From positions 9,408,001-9,472,000 of the forward strand of contig NC_091112.1 of assembly GCF_024713975.1 (NCBI RefSeq): a stretch of DNA of 64,000 nucleotides, read 5' to 3'. Shown piece after piece: positions 37,689-48,600 of this stretch (positions are counted from its first letter, which is position 1; every line of letters starts with the position of its first letter). The translations under genes and the position numbers were made by a program. The DNA comes from Paralichthys olivaceus. Taxonomy: Eukaryota > Chordata > Actinopteri > Pleuronectiformes > Paralichthyidae. Under the pieces are notes generated by a model that ran no database searches, had not been told where the DNA came from, and saw only the letters and a program-made list of their open reading frames with translations.

Positions 37689-37925
37689 GCACCAGGCTGT
37701 ACAGTTGCTTTTCACCTCCCAGCTGTTTGTACAGGATTTTTTTTCTCAGAGGAAACCTTTTTTGAATTTCAATGTCTTTTCTTTATTTTTCCTTTTTGTA
37801 TATTAAAAGTGCTTCTTATGAAGAGGATCAACTTGACTGTGTGCGTTATTACAGCATTGTTGACTTGCTGTTTTGTTATCCAGTCAGATACTTTTTGTTT
37901 TCTTACTGTTTTCATTACATGACTA

Positions 37926-37931
37926 AATAAA
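37926..37931 (+). terminator. snrpd1: snrpd1 poly(A) signal
   Basis: AATAAA about 240 bp after the stop, followed by a T/G-rich GTGTCTTTG. A variant ATTAAA at about 37802 could be a proximal site. Confidence 0.7.
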
Positions 37932-38930
37932 GTGTCTTTGAATAGAAATGTTTTCCATGAGTAATGTTACAAAAACTGGGAAAATGCCAGAGATAAATAA
38001 TAGCTGTGGTAACATGGTTAACACATTTACGTTAACTTCTGATTGTGGTCAAAATGAAAAGTGAATCCTAAAACTTCACATGTGCATGGTTAGATGTCTA
38101 TATGGTCATATTATTATCGGACACTTGGTTTATTCACTGTATTTGAAATGGTGAGTAATAATGATTTCTGCTGGGTCTTTAAGGATTTAGGCCTCAAATG
38201 TCGTTCATATATGATCATATATCACATCCTAGGTCCTTCACATATTTAGGTCAGTGTTGTGATAACATGGAATATTGAGGGTTATTCTCTACCAAGATAC
38301 TTTACCTTGTCTTCAATTATGGGGAAGTGTAATCCAGAAACTAACATTACATGGTTTTGTTGTTTTACTAAGGTTCATCCCTTATGGTCTTGAAAAGTTC
38401 ATATTGAACTAGTTGAAACCTGCAGAAACCTGTGTCACATCTGGACCTGTGTCTTATTGATGCAGTTATGTGGCCTTTAACCAACGGAATGGCTCTGACT
38501 GCATAATTCAGTTCATTCAGAGGTTAGAAGGTCTGATTGATCCAGACTCCCAGGGAGCAGCACTTAACCTGAAGTAAGCAAATACAATTCAGAAGGGTTT
38601 GAATGGACTTGATGGATGGATCAAACAATAGGTTGCATCATAATATAAGACTTTACTGTCACTGTAAAAGTTACAACAAAATTAAAAGCTGCTTGACTCA
38701 TTTAAAGTTAAAATAAAAACAAGTATTAAGATAGTAAAAGTAAGAATGTACAGAATTGACATATAAGGTCAAGACTCAAATTTATAGAGAAACACCAAAG
38801 TTCCCAGAATGGCAGCAGCCTGACTGATATAGCGCCACCTACAGGCGGCATGAGCAGACAGCTGGTGTGGTACTTCCTCTTTAAATCAATTCTATGGGCG
38901 TTTCTCTACACGTGACTCTGTGCTGTGGTT
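37932..38930. other. Spacer between snrpd1 and ggct
   Basis: No gene recognised. AGCGCCACCTACAGGCGGC at about 38831-38849 resembles a CTCF core on the minus strand. Confidence 0.5.
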
Positions 38931-38939
38931 GGCTGACAC

Positions 38940-39125
38940 GTTTTAAACGGTCCTTATAACCGACCAATGGTTTCGATGGTTTGGTCGAGTGGCCGCTGGG
39001 AGTTGTAGTCCTGTAGACATGAACCTGCACCGATGAGCACAGACATATGTCCACTGACGGTGCTTCACACATCCTGTCTGTCCTCCTTTGTCCGCGGACA
39101 CCTGGCTGAGCAGAGACACACCAAC
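38940..39125 (+). promoter_or_regulatory. ggct: ggct promoter region
   Basis: CCAAT box at 38964-38968 in CGACCAATGG (NF-Y type), then GGGAGTTGTAGT at 38998-39009, an exact reverse match to the ACTACAnnTCCC element bound by ZNF143/THAP11. The start codon itself lies in CAACATGGCCGC, which resembles a YY1 site. These are typical TATA-less promoter features. An upstream in-frame ATG at 39033 is possible but gives an N-terminus unlike the family. Confidence 0.65.
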
Positions 39126-41500
39126 ATGGCCGCTCTCGATCAGTTCATGTATTTCGCCTTCGGGAGCAACCTGTTGAGGCAGAGGCTGCAGCTGTCGAAC
39201 CCCTCTGCCATGTTCTGCTGCACCGCTCGACTCAAGGTAACCGAGGGGGCTTTCACCCACTCATGTCGCGTTCAGACAGGTCCAAACCGCCTTTGTTGGG
39301 TTTTCGTGTTCTGTTGAGTGTGCGCCGCAAATATATAACAATGATAATGAATACAGAAATAATTAGTCAGGTCGACTTCTGCTGTGATTAACATGTAATT
39401 GCTCCAATAGTCATCTTATTGCTCGTCAATAAAATGCTTGTCGTGTGTGTGTCATGTCGTTGTTGGTTTTTACGTCACATTGTCGTTCTGACGTCACTCT
39501 CAACACCATGTCTGAAAGCAGCAGTGAATGACCGGATATCATTCTGAAATGTTCGCAGCAGCGCCCCCTGGTAAAATGTTCTAATTTCTAATCACCATCG
39601 TCCACTGTCTGTTTATATTAAAACATCATTAACAATGAGTTTAGTTGCACTCGCATGTAGAACTTGTAGTTTGGCTTTTTTGAAGACTAATTGTACTGTA
39701 ATGATTCGTGTTGTTCTGGGTTTGTACCCTCATGGTTGATTTGTATTTACTTCTTTTTTTATCTGACATAGTGTTTTAAAAGGGTTTGCTGCACAGTGAG
39801 TTCTGATGGTATGTATTATTGACATGATGATCCATAGATGTGATTATAATGAGGTAACGAACAGATATAAGGTCATTTGATTCTGTATCTGTATCACCAA
39901 CTCTGACTCATTTACAGTATTTTGGCTGTTGATTGATGAGCACAAACCGAATAATATAATAGACAAATAAACAATGCCCCTCATTTATATATAATATGAT
40001 GTTATTATTTCATGTCTAATATTGGTCCTCTTAAATGATGAGACTGTTGAGTTACCCCCCCCCCCATTAAACCGGCTGCAACAACAGGGTCTGACACCAA
40101 CAGCAGAACAGTCCTGCTGGGACTCGGCTGAAAACACAAACATAGCAGCTCTTTACATCTACAGTGGAATAAAAGGCATTATGTTTAAAATGCACACATC
40201 ACAGTCTTTTGTCCCCCATGGGTGTGTGTGTGTTAGTGTCTTTGTCATAGGACACCTTTGTGAGAGTAAAGACCAGTTGAGGACAGCTTGTCCAATTAGA
40301 GATAAAAACTATACCATTTGGGAAAAAGCTGATTTTTAGAAGGTTAGGATTTAGTCGAGAAGTGGTTATGATTGTGGAAAGTCTCCAGGAAATAAATGCA
40401 AGTGTAAGTTAACTATGGAATTTGTGTGTGTGTGTGTGTGTTTGTGTACAGGACTACAAGTTGAGCTTTGGCCTGTGGAAGAAACACGTGGAGAACTCTT
40501 GGCACGGCGGAGTGGCCACCATCCAGTTCTGTCCAGGCGCTGAAGTGTGGGGGGTGGTTTGGGCTTTGAACAATGAAAACCTCACAAGCCTCGACAAGTG
40601 AGACACACACACACACACACACATCAAAACACAGCTGTTACATCAGTTCCATAGCTGATATTTGTCATTATAAGTGACACTGCATGTTTCCTCCTCCTGT
40701 GACCTTAGCCAGGAAGGAGTGAGGGAGGGGATTTACTCGCCACTCGAGGTTTCCGTGGAAACAGACGAAGGGCTGATGCTCTGCAGGACATACCAGATGA
40801 AATCTTTCCACGCCTGCCCCCCCTCTCCTCAGTACAAACAGGTTTGTGTCCACAAAACACAGATTCAAAAATAACATACTTGTAATGACACATGACAAAT
40901 CCTCTGAGCTGCTTTCAGACCTGAAGTCCAGACATCCTGAACTTTTCAAAGGGGAAGCAAGTGAGAAGGCAAATGTTCGAATCAGTTGCTCTGGACATTT
41001 TCCGGAACCTTCGATGCCAGTGCCAGAATACAATGTCAGGACAATGTGAGAATGGAGCAGGAAAATGTTTCGAAAATCTACAGCGAGTGAACGGGCGTGT
41101 CGTTAATGTTTCAAAACTGAAAGAATACAAATATCTCAAGATGAGCAAGAGGCAAGAACCAGACAAAGATCTCAACTTCCTGTTGTGAACGCGTCTGACA
41201 CCAACAATCTCTTGCTGTGTTCTTCATGTGTGAAAGACAAACTCTGGAAAATGTCCGCACCTAATTTACCAGACTTTTCTGAAGTTCATGTATGAAAACA
41301 GCTTTGCTAAGGAGATTAATCTTTTTAATTGTTTTATTTACCAAACGTCCCTCTCGCTTGTGTTTCATTATTAGGTGGTGTGTCTGGGTGCGGAGGAGAA
41401 CGGCCTCCCAGAGGAGTACAGGAAGAGGCTGGAGGTGATTCAAACCAACAACTATAGTGGCCCCTCTATCCTCGATCAAATCAGAACACCTGTCAAATAA
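39126..41500 (+). CDS. ggct: Gamma-glutamylcyclotransferase
   Basis: Four exons, 39126-39236, 40452-40597, 40709-40841 and 41375-41500 (516 nt, 171 residues). The enzyme converts gamma-glutamyl-amino acids to 5-oxoproline plus free amino acid in the gamma-glutamyl (glutathione) cycle, in the cytosol. The N-terminal substrate loop reads MYFAFGSNLL (residues 8-17), so the usual YGSN has Phe in place of Tyr. WHGGVATI and EVWGVVWALN follow, and the catalytic Glu is expected at E88 in DNQEGV. The later PPSPQYKQV and MGA/LGAEENGLP segments match the human protein. It is about 17 residues shorter than human, mostly at the two ends. I chose the 39126 start because it best matches family length. It is convergent with adnp2. 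Confidence 0.93.
39237..40451 (+). other. ggct: ggct intron 1
   Basis: No nested gene. It contains a CTCF-like GCGCCCCCTGGTA (39561-39573) and a poly-C run near 40056-40065, and ends in a (TG)9 tract next to the exon 2 acceptor. Confidence 0.55.
40423..40440 (+). repeat. (TG)9 just upstream of ggct exon 2
   Basis: The tract ends 11 bp before the first base of exon 2 (40452) and forms part of the acceptor region. Confidence 0.9.
40603..40622 (+). repeat. (AC)10 just downstream of ggct exon 2
   Basis: The tract begins 6 bp after the last base of exon 2 (40597), overlapping the donor region. It is complementary to the upstream TG tract. Confidence 0.9.
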
Positions 41501-41501
41501 A
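41496..41501 (+). terminator. ggct: ggct poly(A) hexamer overlapping the stop codon
   Basis: The sequence GTCAAATAAAAATTT contains both the TAA stop (41498-41500) and AATAAA (41496-41501). If used, the 3'UTR would be only about 15-30 nt. Further AATAAA copies at 42053 and 42083 offer longer ends. Confidence 0.5.
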
Positions 41502-42430
41502 AATTTACAAGTTTAAAAAAGAGCTAATGATAGGACCTTGTGATTTCACTTTACAGCAATTTCTAGGGCTTTCATTCATATCATATTCATCAAGACGTAT
41601 GTAAAGTTCAAATGAAATAATAAGGGGACGATGAAGTCTGGAGACAGATCTAGTAAGTGGAGCTGGATTTTAGATTTTTTTGTCAAACTACTATTTTAGG
41701 TCAAGACCAACTGGCAGCACTGTGGCCAGACGATAATAATGCATGCTGTCAATAATGAGACATTTGGCTGGACCCTCATGTTCTTACTTTCTGAGATGTA
41801 CAGAGACACACGTATTTGATTTTAGAGCTGAGATAATGGGTGAGTGAACTGTATGAAACTGTATGAAGCATATGTGTTTCTCAGGGGAATATTAAACACT
41901 AAAAACACCTCAATGTTGCCAGCCTCTTATTGCACTGACTTCATTTTGACTTGACTTTCTCTTCTGTATTTTGCTCATATACATTTTTTTTCTTTCGAGA
42001 ATTAGGTCATATTATTAAGGATTAAGTCGTAAAAAAGTTGTAATATTACGAGAATAAAGTTGTGGTTTAATTTGAATATGAGAATAAAGTTGTAATCTTT
42101 TCAAAATCCTGAAATGTATAATTTGCTGTTGATGAACCAATCTATTCGCCACATTCCTCATTTTAACTGATCGTTCCCCTCTAAAATGTATCCTTAAATT
42201 ACAACTTTATTCTTGTAATATTATGAAAATACAACTTTATTCGTATGACTTTAAACTCCCTCTTCAAGTCGCCCTAGTACTCCGTCGTACTGTTCTGTTT
42301 CTGCCGATAAATGCATCAGAAGTGACCTGAAGTTTTTTTCAGTCAGCTGCATGTTAAAGATACATCTGAGGCCTTTAACACAGCTTGAGTACAAATAATA
42401 TATATTTAAGAGAAAAAGTAATGAATGATT
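41502..42430. other. Convergent intergenic gap between ggct and adnp2
   Basis: No gene. It carries the foldback repeat at 42020-42255; the rest is AT-rich unique-looking sequence. Confidence 0.55.
42020..42255. repeat. Foldback repeat with AATAAA on both strands
   Basis: The left arm has AAAGTTGTAATATTACGAGA, AATAAAGTTGTGG and GAATAAAGTTGTAATC. The right arm has the complements TACAACTTTATTCTTGTAAT and ATACAACTTTATTCGTATGA. AATAAA occurs on plus at 42053 and 42083 and on minus at 42206-42211 and 42236-42241. It resembles a GTCGTAATATTACGAGAATAAA-type repeat I recall from fish. Confidence 0.65.
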
Positions 42431-43377
42431 CATGTAAAAAGGAACCACTTTATTCTTTACAACACAGTGGTCTTGGACAGAATGAGGACTTTGACCTCTC
42501 CCTACAATTTTGAACCTCTAGGATTTATAGAAAATACAAGTAAAAAAAAAAGAAAACAGGAGAACCAAAGATATACAGTGAAAGAATCAACACCCGATGA
42601 CATCTATGTTCTGTTGTTTCTACTATGCAACTGTGTAGACTTCCTCACAATGGCACATATCATAATTTCACCTGACAGTAAAAGAAAAGATCAAGCAAGC
42701 CTCATGATTCAATTGAGATTAATAATAGTAATAACCATGTTTTTGACAATTCTGGGAATCAAGCAAGAACGTCCACCTTAAAAATTTATAGGAGCTGGTG
42801 AGCAAAACACATGCCCCCCCCCTTAAACTGTCAATACGAAGATGGAAACCGTGAAAAAACTGAAATAATAAAGCCGTGCACATGAATGAAATAGGTCCAA
42901 TATGTTACAAAAAAGGAAAAACAGAAAAAGCATAATAACTGAACTCTAGATGGAGTTGTGCACTTAAGTTTTAATATTAGAAGATAAGAACTGAAATCAC
43001 ACTTTTTACAAAGGGTTTAAATAAAGGGTGAAAAAAGCAGCTACCAGGCACAAGTCAGTGATTATGTTGAAGTCAGTAGATTGAATAATGTAACCAGCGA
43101 AATACTGTTGTATACATCTGTATCTTCAATATGCTTATATATATTATATATTAGGGAGTATCACAGCATTACTCTGGTTGTGTGGAAATAATGTTATGGG
43201 CCACTGACAACATTCTAAAGTCAAATGAAACACTATTAATGATGGCTACTTGAAGAAACTGCTCTCATGTACAGGTGTACGTTAGGAAATACACTGTTCA
43301 ACTCTTCCAGTGACGGTCAACACAAAAGGCCATTGTTAAAGTATCAGGGTTCAATCAGAGGGGTCGGCCCCCTGAAC
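42431..43377 (-). other. adnp2: adnp2 3'UTR (probable)
   Basis: From the adnp2 stop (43378) to the AATAAA at 42449-42454 there is no other coding signal. Confidence 0.6.
42449..42454 (-). terminator. adnp2: adnp2 poly(A) signal
   Basis: On the minus strand AAGAATAAAGTGG contains AATAAA, about 925 bp after the stop codon. Confidence 0.6.
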
Positions 43378-46300
43378 TCATTCCATCGGCTCCACCTCCT
43401 CTGCAACTTTCTCATTTCCGCCCACATCCATCGGTTCTGGTACGTCCTCATTGTTCACCACCTGCGCCGTTTTACTGACGTGCGGCTGCTCTGTGGGTTC
43501 GGCGGGCCGCTGTTCTGGGATGAGCAGGTTGTGCTTGAGTTTCCTCACTTCGGTCATGTTGAAGCCCAGGAGAATGGCGGGGCTGTTCCTCTTGAGGCTT
43601 TTCATGCACTTACTGCGCTTCTTGCTGAAGAGGGCCGCCAACTCCGGCTTGGTGAGAGAAAGCCTCTTGCACAGCTCTTCCGTCTCCGCTCTGTTGGCGT
43701 ATGGGTTTAAGTTGAAGTATTTAGATATGAAGTCTCTGCGCTCGTCACCACTGCGGCGATCAACTGGGGTCGGCTCCAAAGCCAGCTTCACCGCAGGGTC
43801 GTTTTGGACCTCAGGCTCCGGCAGAGGCAACAGCTTTTCCTGCTCCCGTTTCTTGCGTATGGCCGCCTTTACCTCTCTTTCTCGTTTGCTGTCCTCCATG
43901 ACCTGCTTCAGCGCAGCCTCCAGCCGCTTCTTTGACAGCTGCTCCTCTGCAGTTTCTGCAGGTGCAGGTCGAATCGCACGAGTTGGAGTTATAGTTGCTG
44001 GAGCCTGTTTCATAGTCAGCCTTTGTGGCATTTGGAGAAAGTAGAGCCCGGACGGCTGAATGATCTGCTGAACTGGTTTTGGAGGCTGCGGTGGTGGTGC
44101 TGTAGGTTTGGGTGGCTGTGGTTGTTTTGGTGAACACCGGCATCGCTGAATGTGGAGCATCACAGCCTGCTGGGTGACCTTCCCTGTGTACACTCCATTG
44201 CAGTATATGCACTTGAAAGCCTCGGTCTTGAGGATGGCATGGATAGTAGGAGCAACAAAGTGTTTCTGTTTCAGATGCTGCAGGTGTTTGGTTTCGTTTG
44301 GGAACTTTTCATCACAGAAGGGACAGTACATGCTGTTGATTTTTACAGGAGCTGAACAGATTTCTGACTGGCTGCTGGGCTGCAACTTAAAGAAGATCAG
44401 GTCGAGCGTACTTGTGACCAGGGCAAGATTGACCTCCGTGTCTCCGAGGATCTCTTTTGGTGCAGTGGTGTGGACGTCAAAGTAAGGGAATAGGATTCCT
44501 CCGACACCTTTTGAGTAGACCCTGAACTTCTGCCTTAGGAAATCACAGTATGCTTTGCTTGAAGGATTGTGCTGCTTCACATGCTCAGCAAGTTGTTTGA
44601 TTGAGTAGAACAAGGCTGAGCAGTACAAACAATGCAGGCCATGCAGCAAGTGTTGGAAGACGCTCTTCTCTGAGAGAAGAATTTTGCATGTTAGGCATTT
44701 GACAGTTTTGTCTGGCATTTTCTTAAGGAATGCTGCTCGTGCTGCCAAACTTTCTGACTTGGAGGTGAGGGATTTTGTCTGATGGGCGACCTCTGTGTGA
44801 ATGTCAAACACGTTGGAAGGGAAAAGTTCATTACAGAGGGGACAGGTAATCCATTTCTTAGTTTGTGGTACGGAGTTACTTGTTTGCTCTACAGCCTTGA
44901 GAGGGGTACTTGTGCTCTGAGAGACGGGCATCGCTCCCTGCAGTGGAGCAAACGTGTATGTGGGCATGCCGTTCACCCTGTTGCCGGTTGGGATCAGGTG
45001 ATTCAGCAGGGACTGTGAAGTCAGCATGGTGCCTTGTAGGTTGATTTGATTTGTTGACGCATTTTGTGCAACCACGGCAGGCTTAGGTACAGCTCCAGCT
45101 GCCATGTTGGCCTGCACTCCTGACGGAACCAGGATCTGCTGTGCTTGTGGAGTCTGATGTGGTTGGGCAGAAGCCTGAGCTAGAACCATTGGTGCCTGTT
45201 TCAGAGACACAGTAGACACTGTGGGAAGCTGGAGCATGGACGGTCCTTGGGGTAAAGTACCTCGAAGCGCTATCGTGGCACCAGGCTGAAGCAGACCTTT
45301 AGCTTCGGCACTAGCTAGCTGCACTAGTGCCGATGCTTGAGGGGGCAGGAAAGCTTGGTTTGTTCCAGGGGCACAGATCAGAGTAGTTGTGTTTGTACTT
45401 CCTTGCAGTTGCTGTAATGTCACCACAGTCCCAGCAGGTTGGCCATTAGCTGGTAAAACCAAGGACTTACTGTTGAATATTTGAGCTTGCTGTAATTTCG
45501 GAGAGATACTTGGGAATGTCAGAAACACACCATTTCCATTGGGTGTTGGTTTAATGGTGTAGTTCTTGTTCTCGTGAATCAGGCTCTGCACTTGTGTGCT
45601 GACTGAATAATGCGACGGCTCAACCAGCATGTGATGCAACATTTGGTCTAGATTCCCCGTGTTCACCTTACACACTTTGCAGCAGTAGATCTTTACAGAC
45701 GTATTTCCTTGAATATTTAATCTGTAACCTATATACTGTTCTGCCAAACTGTCCAAGTGCTTGAGAATAATGTGCTTCTTCATCGCAAAGATCGAAGAGT
45801 TTGGAAATCCACATCTTCGACACTGATACCTCTCGTTTCCGCGATGGGTGAGTAAAGACGGGTCCCTTTGTGATTGTATTTGGGTGGCGAGTTTGGCGTG
45901 GAAGAGCAGCATGTGCCTCTTGACGACCTTGGGGTGGCTGATGAAGAGGCACTGGGAACAGGGCGCCAGCGCGCAGAATGACTGAACATATCCGTGGCAG
46001 CGGGAGACGTGACTCCTGAAGTTGTAGATGTTTTGTGACGAGTACTTGCAGAGGTTACAACACAGCGAGTGGGACCGATAAGGCCACTGAACAGAAAGAA
46101 AAAGTCAGTTAATATCTCACTGAATCATCATCTGTGCATTAACATTCTCACCAACCTACAAATCTGACACAATATGGAATAAATACTCCACTGACATGAG
46201 GTATTCATTACTTAACAGTTACTCAATCTAGCAAATAATCTGTTGTTGGTGATATTTTGTTGATGCGTGTCACATTCACCTTTTTCTGTAGTCTCGTACT

Positions 46301-47399
46301 GTATCCATCTGTAAAATCAATCCACTTGGTTTCATGAAAGACCTCCTCTTCTTCTTCGTTTGTCTCAGTCTTTTCATTAAGGTCCTGACAGTAAACACAC
46401 AAACAATGATTTAGCATAAGAAACAGTACAATGTAAAACATGCAAAATCAAACATTCAAAATGGTAATTAAGAAAATTAAAAGCAACAAAGGGGGGATGC
46501 ATACCCTAAGCCTGCTGTATATACCCCAATCAGGTAACATTAACTGCTAACTTCCACAAATGATACTTTGGGTTTCATGTAATATGATGTTCTAGGACAA
46601 CGAGTTTCACTTTGCAAAAACTAAAGACAGGCTTGTTTGTGGAGAAAAACTCAAAAACCATATGGTTAACAGTAACGTTATCCCAGCAGTGAATCATTTA
46701 TACAATGTAGTGATGAATGATTGGTTGCTCTCAACAAGCAGACGATCATGTCTCTAATCTGTAGCAAAAGTTCAACCTAATTACACAATGTGACAATTTC
46801 CTGTCTGCTTCATGATGTCACTTATCACAGTAAATCATCTAATAAAAATATACAGAAATATCAAAATGCATGAAAATATCTCACAAGTATCATATTAACA
46901 TTAACACAACCTCTCCATTGAGTAGTCCTGCTCATGGATTTGTGACCTTTCCCACATTGGACGAATTCTACAGAAAATCTGCCAGTAGACATGACATCAT
47001 ATTACCCAACTCCCCCCTCCTGTTGCCATAACAACCCAATAGAAAACCCTGTGAGCATCTTTCTTTAATGTATCAAATTTAAATCTCTACAATAAAAGAT
47101 TAACAAGAAACTGATACTATTTTTAAACTGTAAAGTGGTTGATGCTGCAATTGGATTAGAGTTGATTGGATTAATAGCTGACATTACAAATCAATGACTG
47201 AACATGATTTTATCAACTGAAATCAACTTTCTTTAATACCTTACCATTATTCATCTGTAATCAACTGAACCCTGAATACAACTCTACATACCTTCAGCAG
47301 GTTTTGACAATCCTCCAGGCCAATCTCAGAAAGGATGTTCTTTACCGCCTTGCGCGCCTTTCTTATCTTCTCAATGTTTCCAACTGGAACCTGATACAT
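43378..47399 (-). CDS. adnp2: ADNP homeobox protein 2
   Basis: Three coding exons on the minus strand, 47399-47292, 46384-46280 and 46086-43378 (2922 nt, 973 residues), with almost everything in the last exon. It starts [20 protein letters not shown] as ADNP proteins do. A C2H2-type cluster spans residues about 75-240 ([18 protein letters not shown] and following). A Gln/Ala-rich middle includes [20 protein letters not shown]. More fingers follow ([34 protein letters not shown]), with a divergent homeodomain at about 850-908 ([14 protein letters not shown] in helix 3, then LLGFNM). The short tail after the homeodomain and the finger sequences favour ADNP2 over ADNP, which has a long C-terminus. 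ADNP proteins are nuclear chromatin regulators linked to CHD4 and HP1. The human protein is about 1131 residues. Confidence 0.92.
46385..47291 (-). other. adnp2: adnp2 intron between first two coding exons
   Basis: AT-rich, no nested feature recognised. Confidence 0.55.
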
Positions 47400-47413
47400 T
47401 TTACCTCACAGGC

Positions 47414-48239
47414 CTGATAGGACACAAATGGAAATTGGGACGGAGCATGAATACACAGTTATTACAACGCTATGATAAATATCCTTTGACTAAATAATGT
47501 ATGTTCACATTTAAGGCACATTCGAATACATGTGACAGTGGGGTCACAGGACAGTAACCACTCTTTCAGTATGGTAACTTAATTTTACAATTTGTGACGC
47601 TGCTGTAGATTCAGCTGTTTAATGAAGAAGACTGTAGAAATAAAAGATTAGAGTTAAACAGGAAATGGAAAATACTGGGAACAAAAGGTGAAGGGAGACA
47701 CAATAGTTAATCCATGCTGTATGTTGGTGTGTGTGTGTGTATAAACCTACAAGGCAACATCAATTTGATTTCATCTAATCATAGTTAGAAATAACTTTGT
47801 GAAATGTTCAGCATGCTGCTCATAAAATGACAAAAAGGACAAAACCATCAATTTACTGTAGTCACTGTCAATAACTAGTGAAATAATAAACTGTAGCATT
47901 AGGATCATCCTCATTAAGATCAAAACTTTCCTGTACAAATATCAAACCACAACATGCCTCTTCACAAATCACAGTAACACAACAGTTGTTGTGCAACAGC
48001 TGATTCCACTACGAGCCTCTGCATGAATAATAAATGAATACTCGCACTTCACTGAGATAAGATGAGAACTTGTATTCAGTTAACTGTGTGTGTTTGGACC
48101 AGTCACCACCTATGCTAACCCTGCTGTGTCTATGAACGTGCGTCTGTGTCAGCGTGTGTTGCCCACATCGGGGTCACCACAGCAGCGGGTCAGTGATCGG
48201 GACACGCCGCCTCCTCCTCGGCCCCGCACGGATATTTAC
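47414..48239 (-). other. adnp2: adnp2 5'UTR intron (inferred)
   Basis: It lies between the inferred donor of the noncoding first exon (minus strand, GTAAAT at 48239-48234) and the acceptor CTATCAG before 47413. Nothing else seen. Confidence 0.5.
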
Positions 48240-48327
48240 CTTCGTCTTATTCCCGTGAACGTTGGATCTGACAGGTTCCACCGATCCCCACTTCCACCGG
48301 CCTGCGTGTGTGTGCGTGAGTGTGCGT

Positions 48328-48368
<41 letters not shown>

Positions 48369-48600
48369 GACAAGCTGCGTCCGCTGCCCCCGCCGCGCGC
48401 GCACACTCATCCGAGCAGCATCCTCCGGTCACACATACGCGCGCGCACGCCTTCAGGAGAATGCGCAATGTTTACGAATCACCTGCGATGTTACGTTAAT
48501 GTCTCCGCCGCTTTTGTCCCTTTCTTCCTCTACTGAGGAAAAAATATGGCGCACAAGTTCAGGATCTGACGTAGCCGTGCTAATTTGCATACAGCACAAA
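48240..48600 (-). promoter_or_regulatory. adnp2: adnp2 promoter and noncoding first exon
   Basis: CG-rich segment with CGCCGCCTCC and CCGCCGCGCGCGC blocks. On the minus strand a donor at 48239 closes an exon whose start lies upstream, near 48540. A TATGGCGC motif at about 48547-48554 could bind YY1. A (TG)18 tract at 48331-48367 would be (CA)n in the 5'UTR. Assigned by order and strand only. Confidence 0.6.
48331..48367. repeat. (TG)n microsatellite in adnp2 first exon region
   Basis: About 18 TG units in the middle of the CpG-rich promoter block. Confidence 0.9.

Noticed and set aside
39033-39125. Upstream in-frame ATG as the ggct start
   Set aside because: It would add 31 residues with Cys/Thr-rich sequence unlike known GGCT N-termini. 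The 39126 ATG fits the family better, though some longer product cannot be excluded.
43451-44044. 197-codon plus-strand open frame opposite adnp2
   Set aside because: It is antisense to a well-supported zinc-finger/homeobox exon and shows no family similarity; a shadow of coding composition.
48331-48367. Short tandem repeats considered as a CRISPR-like array
   Set aside because: These are uninterrupted dinucleotide microsatellites without spacers, in a vertebrate genome.
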